A DNA stretch of 64,000 bases from Desulforamulus ferrireducens. GTDB lineage: Bacteria > Bacillota > Desulfotomaculia > Desulfotomaculales > Desulfotomaculaceae. The notes beneath the pieces were generated by a model. That model worked only from the letters and a program-made list of their open reading frames with translations, was not told where the DNA came from and ran no database searches. The translations under genes were made by a program, and so were the position numbers. This document shows, one piece after another, positions 32,798-40,550 of this stretch (positions are counted from its first letter, which is position 1; each line of letters starts with the position of its first letter). The stretch lies in the NCBI RefSeq assembly GCF_002005145.1, contig NZ_CP019698.1, forward strand, positions 1,240,001 to 1,304,000. Direction: 5' to 3'.

Positions 32798-34246
32798 ATG
32801 TCTGACGACAAGATTTATGATCCGGATAAAAAAGTACTTCCCATCGAAGATTATCTGAAACTTAGAGAAGCTGAGGAAGATGGTATATCCCAGTTACTCA
32901 ATCATATGCGGCGGGTGAGGGAGGCAGTTCCCGTTAATCGCCAATTGCAAGTTGAATTAAGAAAAAAACTGCTGGCAAGACAATTGGAGTTAAGGCAACA
33001 ACAGCAGGTACCAGAGCCCAGCAGGCCGGTGGAGGCCAGAAAACAAAGTAAGTTCATCCAACATCCCTGGTTCAAAAATCTTCTGGGAGCGGTGGCCGTG
33101 CTGCTCATTGCCTTTGCTCTAACAGGAATTTGGCGTCATACCAGCGGCAATTATTATCTGGAAGCAGGTACCCCCCAGGAACTGACGCGTTTTTGGACTG
33201 AGTCATTACCCTTGCAGCCAACTATCAGTCCCGATGGAAGTAAAATATTACTGGTTCGGGGTGGTAGTTTGGTGATGCTATCGGAAACCGGCGCTCAACT
33301 GGCTGCCTTAGAACCACCTGAGGGGCAGGTTTTTCGATCCCCGGCTTGGGCACCCAATGGTAAACATATTTCATATATCGTTAGCCAAAACGGTTATGAA
33401 GAAATAAAACAACTTGCTACCGAAGAATTACTCTCCGCCCAGGAGAAAAATTTCACCGTGATGGCCAAAGCCAGTGAGCAACCGGCCATAGCCTCTGTAA
33501 TGATGGCAGAAGAGGAACAGGATACTGCGGCAAAGCGGGCGTCACTTACTACCAAGCACTATTCTAATTTAGTATATGCACCCAATGGTAAAAGCTTGGC
33601 CTATGTAGTGCACCGTGTGGGCGCTAATCCGGAAGTCTGGATTAGGTCTGAGGATAACCAAGAAAAACGAATAACCGAAGGGGATGCGCCCACTTGGTCT
33701 CCCGATGGCAAGCATTTGGTTGTACAAAGACCTAGTCGGGCCAATGGTAATGAACTATGGTTGGTAAATGTGCAAACAGGAAAGGCCCATTTATTAGGAC
33801 AAGGTGAAAATCCCGTTTGGGGTGCCAATGGTTACCTGGCCTTTTGTTCCGAAAAGGTCCAAGAGCGGGTCTTAACCTTCCAGCCCAATGGAGAACCACA
33901 ATACAGTGTCCGTCAACAGGTGGCTGAGATGCGCATTATTTATCTGGGAGAAGATGGTTCCCCGGCTTTAAAGAAGTTAAATGAAGGTATTAGCTGGTTG
34001 GCTGCAAGTCATTTACTAGTACCCATCGAAAACCGTATTTCCGGCGTAGAGATTAATTGGCTACGACAACAGGAATTAAGTGGTACCCGGGAGCCAAAAA
34101 CCTTAGTGCTTAATGAGGTTAATAAATGTGAGGGACAGGTTTTTAGTCCCGATGGCAAGTGGCTGTTATATGCTCGCCGGGACGGTGACACAGTGGCCTT
34201 ACTCAAGGTCAGTCTGGCAGAACGGTGGGAAAAGGAGAGAGACTAG
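32798..34246 (+). CDS. Membrane-anchored beta-propeller (PD40/TolB-like) protein, likely anti-sigma
   Basis: About 482 residues. A 90-residue charged cytoplasmic N-terminus (EDYLKLREAEEDGISQLLNHMRRVREAVPVNRQL, then KKLLARQLELRQQQQ) precedes one membrane helix near residue 100 (LLGAVAVLLIAFALTGIW). The rest is an extracytoplasmic propeller with PD40-type repeats: LQPTISPDGSKILLV, SPAWAPNGKHISYIV, YAPNGKSLAYVVHRV, APTWSPDGKHLVVQR, GQVFSPDGKWLLYAR. GGGGGGAG lies about 9 bases before ATG 32798. The arrangement (sigma, then a one-pass protein with a cytosolic head and an external sensor) is typical of sigma/anti-sigma pairs, but I see no clear zinc anti-sigma HxxxCxxC motif. Confidence 0.78.
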   Translation: MSDDKIYDPDKKVLPIEDYLKLREAEEDGISQLLNHMRRVREAVPVNRQLQVELRKKLLARQLELRQQQQVPEPSRPVEARKQSKFIQHPWFKNLLGAVAVLLIAFALTGIWRHTSGNYYLEAGTPQELTRFWTESLPLQPTISPDGSKILLVRGGSLVMLSETGAQLAALEPPEGQVFRSPAWAPNGKHISYIVSQNGYEEIKQLATEELLSAQEKNFTVMAKASEQPAIASVMMAEEEQDTAAKRASLTTKHYSNLVYAPNGKSLAYVVHRVGANPEVWIRSEDNQEKRITEGDAPTWSPDGKHLVVQRPSRANGNELWLVNVQTGKAHLLGQGENPVWGANGYLAFCSEKVQERVLTFQPNGEPQYSVRQQVAEMRIIYLGEDGSPALKKLNEGISWLAASHLLVPIENRISGVEINWLRQQELSGTREPKTLVLNEVNKCEGQVFSPDGKWLLYARRDGDTVALLKVSLAERWEKERD

Positions 34247-34249
34247 CAA

Positions 34250-36607
34250 ATGATCAAAATAAAACAGAGAACTAGGTTTTGGCAGGTCTTGCTGTTAACA
34301 CTGTTTGGATTGGTATCCCTACTACAACCTACGGCTTCTCTGGCAGAGGAGACAGCATCTGTGCGGCTGGCAGTCCAACCAGGTTTAGGTGGCATTTATA
34401 AGCTGGGACTACCCACCGGGCTTCAGGTGACCATTGCCAACCAAGGGGAAGCATTTACCGGTTTACTGGTGGTGGAACCAGAGAGAAATCAACTGGAAGT
34501 AAGCGGGCCGCCGCAGAATTATACTCGTTACCAAAGGGTTGTCCAGGTACCGGCAGGGCAACTTACCCAAACGATGTTAATGGTGCCCAGTGATTTGATT
34601 AATAACGGTGCCTCGCTGCTATTGTTGGCTGGGGGTAAACCGATTGCTGTCACTCCAATACAGGGAACAGCAGTAAATGGAGGCTTTATTGCCTTGAGTT
34701 TAGGGGAAAAACCGTTAAAGGGTGGTATTGCCGCCTGGTTTGACCAATCCTTTGGTGGTCAAACTGCCATCAAATATCTTTCCCCCAAAGCATTGCCTGA
34801 AGATCCCCTGCAGTTGATTTTGGCAGATATCATTATTGTGGATGACGTTGCTGTGGCGGAGCTAACAGAGCAGCAAATTGTCACCCTCAAGGATTGGACT
34901 GCTTTGGGAGGTATGTTGATAATTTCCGGTGGGGCAGGGGCAAACCCCGGTGGGCCATTGGCTGAGATTTCTCCGATTTTGGCTCAGAGGCAGCAAAATG
35001 TCTCGGCGGATCTGGGAGGCTTGCAGGTGGTTAAAGGAGCCATGCAGGTAACCACCGGCCCTCTGCAGGCGGGTGACGCCCATATCAAGGTGAACGGTGT
35101 TAATGTGGTGGCCTCACGGGAATATGGTAAGGGTCAGGTAATTTATTCCGGGATTCCCTTAGAGAATATTACCTCAGAGTCTGCTGCGGTATGGCCACTG
35201 GTTTTTGGCAACAAGTATGGCCAGGTAGGTAGTAATATAAAAATGCAAATGGCCCAGGAAAAAAGACATATGGGCAATGACGGTCTGGCATATGCAGCCA
35301 ACTATCTACCACAGATAGAAACACCACCCATTCCCCATGTGATAGTAGCTTGGGTGGTTTATGTGCTGGTGTTAGGACCGGGTTTATATCTGGTATTAAA
35401 ACGTTACGATAAAAGGGATTGGATGTGGTGGTTAATACCTGCCTGTGCTCTGCTAACCACAGGGGTGGTTTATCTGATGTCACCCGCCCAAAGGATTAAT
35501 GCACCCATTAGCCAAACCCTGGCAGTGGTGGAAATACTGGATGAGCAACGGGCAGAGATTAATGCCACGGCAGCCTTTGTTAGTCCCTATGGTGGCAACT
35601 TAAATGTTGAAGGTCCCCGGCAAGCCATTGTCTGGCCATCAAACGCATATTACCAGCAGAATAAAGGCATTGTCATAGAATATCATGACGCAGCGGCACC
35701 CCAAATCTCCTTTTCTAATGTGGAGTACTGGTCCATGCGTCATACCAGGGCTACCACCTTCACAAAAGATCTAGGGCAGATAAGTGGCAACTTGGTATTA
35801 AAAAACGGAGCTTTACAAGGGGAAATCGTTAACCAGACCAAGACTAACCTAAGAGATTGCCGTATTTTACTGGGCGGTCGTTCAATTAACCTGGGAAATC
35901 TGCCAGCCGGTGGTAGTGTGTCAGTGAATCAATCCCTGGCCAAATGGCCAGGTAGTTTAGGACCTAATGAATTTAGGGATCTACTGGTACCGCCGAGCAA
36001 ACCAGGTCAGCAGGATATTTATATCCGGGAAAGACAAATGGTGGATACTGCCATAGGGGCCCGTCTGTATGAAGGTAACAGTCAGCCGATATTCTTTGGC
36101 TGGAGTGATGATTCTCTAGGTATGTTCCGGATCCTTTCGGACAGGCAAAAGGTTAGTGAGCACCATTTAATGTTAGTGACCCAGAATCTGCAGTTAGATA
36201 TTCCCCTGGGGGAAACTGTAGAGTTGCCCCAGGGTATGTATCTGCCGAGAGTAATTGACAACCGGGGGGCTTATAATCAAACTCCCATAGGTTTCACCCT
36301 CTACGAAGGTAAAGTTACACTGGAATACGAGCTTTGGCGAGCTCTCAATAAGCCAAACATCCGGGTGGAGGCCATAGCTTTCCCTGCTCAAACCAAAAAT
36401 AATTTAAGCCTCAAAATTTATGACTGGCAAGAAAAGCAGTGGACTGAGATACCATCTAATGGTTTATTCCTGGGCCCAGAGGAGTTAAAGCGTTATGGTT
36501 CCGCCACGGGAGAATTCCGTATCCAAGTGGAAAAGATAGCTGGCTTAGGGGATCCCGATAGAATTGAAATGCCTGTCATAACGGTGAAAGGGGTGGATGT
36601 ACAGTGA
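34250..36607 (+). CDS. Large exported membrane protein with GATase-like domain, unknown function
   Basis: 785 residues. The signal peptide at 1-32 (FWQVLLLTLFGLVSLLQPTASLAEE) is followed by an Ig-like region. A flavodoxin/GATase-like segment at about 175-310 contains IIIVDDVAVAELTEQQIVTLKDW and GGMLIISGGAGANPGG. Two membrane helices at about 365-415 (IVAWVVYVLVLGPGLYLVL; WWLIPACALLTTGVVYLM) separate this from a 370-residue C-terminal part that is beta-rich. The plan resembles proteins found beside Gld/Nos-type ABC transporters in other bacteria. It starts three bases after the propeller gene and its stop overlaps the ABC ATPase start, so it works with both. The molecular role is unknown. Confidence 0.8.
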   Translation: MIKIKQRTRFWQVLLLTLFGLVSLLQPTASLAEETASVRLAVQPGLGGIYKLGLPTGLQVTIANQGEAFTGLLVVEPERNQLEVSGPPQNYTRYQRVVQVPAGQLTQTMLMVPSDLINNGASLLLLAGGKPIAVTPIQGTAVNGGFIALSLGEKPLKGGIAAWFDQSFGGQTAIKYLSPKALPEDPLQLILADIIIVDDVAVAELTEQQIVTLKDWTALGGMLIISGGAGANPGGPLAEISPILAQRQQNVSADLGGLQVVKGAMQVTTGPLQAGDAHIKVNGVNVVASREYGKGQVIYSGIPLENITSESAAVWPLVFGNKYGQVGSNIKMQMAQEKRHMGNDGLAYAANYLPQIETPPIPHVIVAWVVYVLVLGPGLYLVLKRYDKRDWMWWLIPACALLTTGVVYLMSPAQRINAPISQTLAVVEILDEQRAEINATAAFVSPYGGNLNVEGPRQAIVWPSNAYYQQNKGIVIEYHDAAAPQISFSNVEYWSMRHTRATTFTKDLGQISGNLVLKNGALQGEIVNQTKTNLRDCRILLGGRSINLGNLPAGGSVSVNQSLAKWPGSLGPNEFRDLLVPPSKPGQQDIYIRERQMVDTAIGARLYEGNSQPIFFGWSDDSLGMFRILSDRQKVSEHHLMLVTQNLQLDIPLGETVELPQGMYLPRVIDNRGAYNQTPIGFTLYEGKVTLEYELWRALNKPNIRVEAIAFPAQTKNNLSLKIYDWQEKQWTEIPSNGLFLGPEELKRYGSATGEFRIQVEKIAGLGDPDRIEMPVITVKGVDVQ

Positions 36608-37536
36608 ATGTAGTGGAAATAAAGTCACTAACTAAAATCTATGGCACTAACTACGCCCTGAGGGATTTCACCCTAAACATCGAGGCAGGCCGCGTTTATG
36701 GTTTGATTGGCCCTAACGGAGCCGGTAAAACCACTGCTATGTCCATTTTAGCCACCCTCTTAGCTCCCGATGGTGGTACCGCTACCGTTGGGGGATATGA
36801 TGTGATCAAAGAAGCGGCGGCTGTCAGGCGGCTGATTGGCTATATGCCAGACTTTTTTGGTGTCTACGACGGTCTAAAGGCATGGGAATACTTGGAATTT
36901 TATGCTGCCGCTTATCGCATACCTGTGGCCAAGCGACCACAACTTTGTCGGGATCTCTTAGAATTAGTAAACCTTTCGGAAAAAGCTGATTCCTATGTAG
37001 ATTTGCTGTCTCGAGGGATGAAGCAGCGCTTGGCTATGGCACGTTGTCTGGTCCATGACCCGGCTGTATTGATTCTGGATGAACCTGCATCCGGGCTGGA
37101 TCCCCGGGCCAGGGCGGAAATGAAGGAGGTAATCCGTCAACTGCGGCGGATGAATAAAACCATCCTGATAAGTTCACATATTCTGCCGGAACTGGCGGAA
37201 ATGTGTGACAACATCGCTATCCTGGAGCAGGGTCGCCTGGTGGCCAATGGTACAGTGGAAGAAGTGACAGCTGCCCGCCAGGGAACCCGTGTTTTAAAGG
37301 TGGATGTGGCAGAAAAGTTACCAGAGCTGTTGGATTTTTTGCGTGATCAGCCAGGTGTGGTAAACCTGGATGGTGATGCCGGTTGGGCCAGGGTTTCTTT
37401 CTCCGGTAATAAAAAAGAACAAGGGGAATTACTGCAGGAAATTATTAAACAGGGTTTTTACGTCCTGGAGTTTGCCGAGGTTAAGGGCAATTTGGAAGAC
37501 GCCTTTATGGCTATGACCGGGGAGGTAGGTGCATGA
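36604..37536 (+). CDS. ABC transporter ATP-binding protein
   Basis: 310 residues. Walker A GPNGAGKTT lies near residue 38, the signature LLSRGMKQRLAMARCL near 135, Walker B VLILDEPASGLDPRA near 155 and the switch His in ISSHILPEL. A 90-residue C-terminal domain follows (RVLKVDVAEKLPELLDFLRDQPGVV), as in CcmA/NatA-type exporters. GTG 36604 overlaps the upstream stop (GTGA) with AAAGGGG before it, and the permease start overlaps this stop (ATGA), so the three genes are translationally coupled. The substrate is unknown. Confidence 0.95.
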   Translation: MNVVEIKSLTKIYGTNYALRDFTLNIEAGRVYGLIGPNGAGKTTAMSILATLLAPDGGTATVGGYDVIKEAAAVRRLIGYMPDFFGVYDGLKAWEYLEFYAAAYRIPVAKRPQLCRDLLELVNLSEKADSYVDLLSRGMKQRLAMARCLVHDPAVLILDEPASGLDPRARAEMKEVIRQLRRMNKTILISSHILPELAEMCDNIAILEQGRLVANGTVEEVTAARQGTRVLKVDVAEKLPELLDFLRDQPGVVNLDGDAGWARVSFSGNKKEQGELLQEIIKQGFYVLEFAEVKGNLEDAFMAMTGEVGA

Positions 37537-38384
37537 TGAAGGAATTAAACCCGGTATTACTTAAGGAGATGCGTCAAAGATTTCGTACCTATCGTTCTCC
37601 TCTGGTGTTGCTGCTTTATTTGATGGTAGTTGGTGGCTTTTCGTTATGCTATATTTATCTGCGCTGGCGCAGTGCGCCTTCCTTTTCACCGGGCAGCAGT
37701 AAAGATATTTTCACGGTGCTGAGCATGGCTCAGTTAGGACTGCTGGCCTTTGTAGTTCCTGGCCTGACAGCTGGGGTGATCAGTGGCGAAAGGGAGAGAC
37801 AGACACTGAATGTATTATTGACCACAGAATTAAGCCCTTTGGGCATTGTGGTTAGTAAAATGATCTCCTCCTGTTCTTTCATAGCCCTGCTACTTTTTGC
37901 CACCTTGCCTTTGTATAGCCTGGTCTTTATGTATGGTGGTCTGGCACCCCTACAAATTCTGGGCATCTTAGGCTTTTTCCTGATCACCATGCTGCTTTAT
38001 GCGGCCATTGGCATTAGTTGCTCCACATATTTTAAAAGAACAGGTATTAGTACCGTTACTGCCTATGGCCTTGTCTTTTTTCAACTGGCCGGTACCGGTT
38101 TTTTAGGGGCTTTTATCTATACCCTTTATTTGCAGCAGGCTGAAATGGCCATGGTTAGATTGCAAGAAACTCCTCTTATTGTCCAACTGTTGCAGGATAA
38201 TAACCCGGTAATGGTGATGTTAAGAATTTTAGGGGAAAGTGCTACCTTTGGACCGGACAGGGAGATGTGGCTACCCTACTGGGGCACCTACACAGTTACC
38301 TGCTTAGTGATTAGTGTTATCCTAATCCTTTGGAGTGGCTGGAAGTTAAATCCCGTCAATCATAACAGGAAATTATTTAGGTAA
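37533..38384 (+). CDS. ABC transporter permease, ABC-2 type
   Basis: 283 residues with about six membrane segments. The cytoplasmic N-terminus (MMKELNPVLLKEMRQRFRTYR) leads to the first helix (PLVLLLYLMVVGGFSLCYIYL), and GVISGERERQTLNVLLTTELSPLGIVVSKM is the conserved loop of ABC-2/NatB-type exporters. Further helices are IALLLFATLPLYSLVFMYGG, IISCSFI-type segments and VTCLVISVILILWSGWKL. It forms the transporter with the ATPase encoded just upstream. It is the last gene of the ECF operon; a strong terminator follows. With the propeller and the large exported protein it may move a lipid or peptide, or exert force on the envelope. Confidence 0.9.
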   Translation: MMKELNPVLLKEMRQRFRTYRSPLVLLLYLMVVGGFSLCYIYLRWRSAPSFSPGSSKDIFTVLSMAQLGLLAFVVPGLTAGVISGERERQTLNVLLTTELSPLGIVVSKMISSCSFIALLLFATLPLYSLVFMYGGLAPLQILGILGFFLITMLLYAAIGISCSTYFKRTGISTVTAYGLVFFQLAGTGFLGAFIYTLYLQQAEMAMVRLQETPLIVQLLQDNNPVMVMLRILGESATFGPDREMWLPYWGTYTVTCLVISVILILWSGWKLNPVNHNRKLFR

Positions 38385-38392
38385 GTATGGCG

Positions 38393-38422
38393 AAGGGCTG
38401 CACCCCATGGGTGCGGCCCTTA
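38393..38422 (+). terminator. Terminator of the ECF/ABC operon
   Basis: AAGGGC-T-GCACCC, loop CAT, GGGTGC-G-GCCCTT. Stem strong, T-run short. Confidence 0.78.
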
Positions 38423-38485
38423 ATAGCTTAGATATGGTTGTTATGATAAAATGAAATAGAAAATATCTTCAAGAAGGAGACGAGG

Positions 38486-39160
38486 ATGAACGCTACCAGA
38501 ACGGAAATTGCCAAAACGATTGACCATACCCTGTTAAAAGCCGTTGCCACAGGGCAGGATATTATAAAGTTATGCCAAGAGGCCAAGGAGTACGGCTTTG
38601 CCTCAGTCTGTGTCAATCCGACATTTGTTTCCTTGGCTGCGGAGCAGCTTAAAGACTCAGGGATCATGGTTTGTACAGTGGTAGGCTTTCCCCTGGGGTG
38701 CACTACCACAGCCACTAAAGTAGAGGAGACCAGGGAAGCTGTTAATAATGGAGCTCAGGAAATTGATATGGTGATTAATCTTGGGGCTTTAAAGGAAGGC
38801 AATGATGACTTGGTTTGCCAGGATATTGCCGCAGTGGTTAAAGCAGCCCAAGAAGCCAACCCGTCAACTGCCGTTAAGGTGATTATTGAAACCTGTTACC
38901 TTACCCATGAAGAAAAAATACTGGCTTGTCAACTGGCCAAGACAGCGGGGGCACACTTTGTCAAAACCAGTACTGGTTTTGGTACCGGCGGGGCCACCAT
39001 AGAGGACGTAGCCCTGATGCGTGAGGTTGTTGGTCCGGCTATGGGGGTTAAAGCCTCGGGCGGCATTAAAACCAGCGCGGATGTGCTTGCTCTGCTTAAA
39101 GCCGGTGCCAATAGAATTGGTGCCAGTGCAGGTGTCAAGATCATGAAGGAATTAAGCTAA
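38486..39160 (+). CDS. deoC: Deoxyribose-phosphate aldolase
   Basis: 224 residues with the complete DeoC TIM barrel: [74 protein letters not shown], and [22 protein letters not shown], where Lys forms the Schiff base; [10 protein letters not shown] completes the site. It cleaves 2-deoxyribose-5-phosphate to glyceraldehyde-3-phosphate and acetaldehyde in deoxynucleoside breakdown. GAAGGAGACGAGG precedes ATG. No other deo genes are adjacent. It ends before a GTGTCGCA-type terminator. Confidence 0.96.
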   Translation: MNATRTEIAKTIDHTLLKAVATGQDIIKLCQEAKEYGFASVCVNPTFVSLAAEQLKDSGIMVCTVVGFPLGCTTTATKVEETREAVNNGAQEIDMVINLGALKEGNDDLVCQDIAAVVKAAQEANPSTAVKVIIETCYLTHEEKILACQLAKTAGAHFVKTSTGFGTGGATIEDVALMREVVGPAMGVKASGGIKTSADVLALLKAGANRIGASAGVKIMKELS

Positions 39161-39168
39161 CGGTTGGG

Positions 39169-39202
39169 GTGTCGTATAAATATGGAATGCGACACTTACT
39201 TG
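39169..39202 (+). terminator. Terminator of the GTGTCGCA family after deoC
   Basis: GTGTCG(T)AT pairs with AT(G)CGACAC, followed by TTACTTGTTTT. The T-run is interrupted. It leads directly into the GGCC-rich repeat at 39207. Confidence 0.72.
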
Positions 39203-39206
39203 TTTT

Positions 39207-39237
39207 GGCCATCGGCCATCAGCCTTCGGCCGTCGGC
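39207..39237. repeat. GGCC-rich intergenic repeat copy
   Basis: GGCCATCGGCCATCAGCC then TTCGGCCGTCGGC. It shares GGCCATCAGCC and CGTCGGC with the arm of the 13806 repeat, and the same position after a GTGTCGCA-type terminator. Confidence 0.7.
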
Positions 39238-39347
39238 TTGGTTGGATTATACATGGTACTCGTAGCACACTTTCCTGGAGTGGGGATAATAGAGCCCCCT
39301 CGCTGAGGAGGGCACTGTAAAATGGGTACTTTTTTAAATAAAATTAA

Positions 39348-39377
39348 GCACCACTACAACTTCCAGTGGTGCCTTTG
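39348..39377. terminator. Hairpin at the end of the radical SAM gene
   Basis: GCACCACT (39348-39355) and AGTGGTGC (39365-39372). Read on the minus strand it is followed by TTAATTTTATTT, which fits a terminator for the gene ending at 39403. Confidence 0.68.
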
Positions 39378-39402
39378 TCATACCTAGCATATATAGTAGG
39401 TC

Positions 39403-40389
39403 TTAGTATAATTTATGTGTTTTGCAGTCTTGTAAATTTATATGCCGAAGGGCTTTACCGTTTAAATAATCGCATTTTTTTCCCTGCCAGGTATTCCTTT
39501 CCTCTAAGCCTTTTTCTATACTTTCCTTTATTTTCCACCAACTGGTAGCCCAATTGGAAAAGAGTTGGCGTGTCTTGGGGCCTTTGCCCACCAGCCGCTG
39601 CACCACTATATCCGGATGAAGATATTCTAAAAAAGTGATCACACGGTTAATGTACTCTTCCAGGGGGATAATACTGATCTCCTGTCGTTCATACATTTGC
39701 GCCAGGACTGTACCCTTGACCACATAGAGGGCATGCAGTTTTACATAATCGATACCCAGCACAGAAAGAATCTTAGCATTTTCCTGGACATCCAGTAAAT
39801 TATCCCAGGGTAAATTCAAAATAATGTGGGTGCAGATTTCAAAGTTCCTTTTTTTAATCCGCTGTACGGCGTCTAGAAACTCTGCCAGGGTATGGCCCCT
39901 GTTTACCTTGGTCAGGGTATGATAGTTAACCGTTTGCAGACCAAGTTCTATATTAATATCCAAGTTATATTTTTGTTGTACTTCCCATAAAAAATCCAGG
40001 TAAGTATCGTTAATGCAATCCGGTCTGGTGGATATGGAAATGCCGACAATATCTTCCTGGGAAGCTGCTGTCAGCATATTTTCTTTAAATTGTTCCAAGG
40101 TCAAGTAGGTATTGGTAAAGGCCTGGAAATAAACAATAAATTTTTTGGCATTAAAGCGTTTAATAAAAAAGTCGCGGTTTTGGGCAATTTGCTGTTGAAT
40201 ATCTAAGGAATTTGGCAGACATTCAAAACCAGCCCCTTCTTCGTCACAAAAAATGCAGCCACCCTTACCCACGGTGTTGTCCCGGTTAGGGCAGGTACCA
40301 GGTAAATTAACTGGTAACTTATAGACCTTTTGGCCGAATTTTTTTATTAAATGCTCCGAGTATTGCCGATAACGCGTTGTTCCGTCCAT
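39403..40389 (-). CDS. TIGR01212-type radical SAM protein (YhcC/YtqA-like)
   Basis: 328 residues. The N-terminal cluster region CPNRDNTVGKGGCIFCDEEG holds the three Cys that bind the SAM [4Fe-4S] cluster in this family. Further family marks are YFQAFTNTYLTLEQFKENML, GISISTRPDCI, NIELGLQTVNYHTLTKVNRGHTLAEF and CTHIILNLPWDN. Members are elongator-protein-like radical SAM enzymes whose substrate is not well established. ATG 40389 is preceded by GAGGTG on the minus strand. It is a single gene; the Lon-like gene is divergent. Confidence 0.88.
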   Translation of the reverse strand: MDGTTRYRQYSEHLIKKFGQKVYKLPVNLPGTCPNRDNTVGKGGCIFCDEEGAGFECLPNSLDIQQQIAQNRDFFIKRFNAKKFIVYFQAFTNTYLTLEQFKENMLTAASQEDIVGISISTRPDCINDTYLDFLWEVQQKYNLDINIELGLQTVNYHTLTKVNRGHTLAEFLDAVQRIKKRNFEICTHIILNLPWDNLLDVQENAKILSVLGIDYVKLHALYVVKGTVLAQMYERQEISIIPLEEYINRVITFLEYLHPDIVVQRLVGKGPKTRQLFSNWATSWWKIKESIEKGLEERNTWQGKKCDYLNGKALRHINLQDCKTHKLY

Positions 40390-40550
40390 TTATCTCACCT
40401 CTAAAAATCACTTACATCAGAAAATCACACTTCTCCAAAGTATACCATAGCGCTTTTGCTCCCAACAACTTTTTATATTTCTGTCACCTTTTAGCAGGAG
40501 GTGTTTTAATTTAATAGTATATATCAAGAAAAGGTTAGTGGAGGAAATTT

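Noticed and set aside
39366-39548. 60-residue plus-strand hydrophobic frame
   Set aside because: It overlaps the terminator and the opposite-strand radical SAM gene and lacks an SD.
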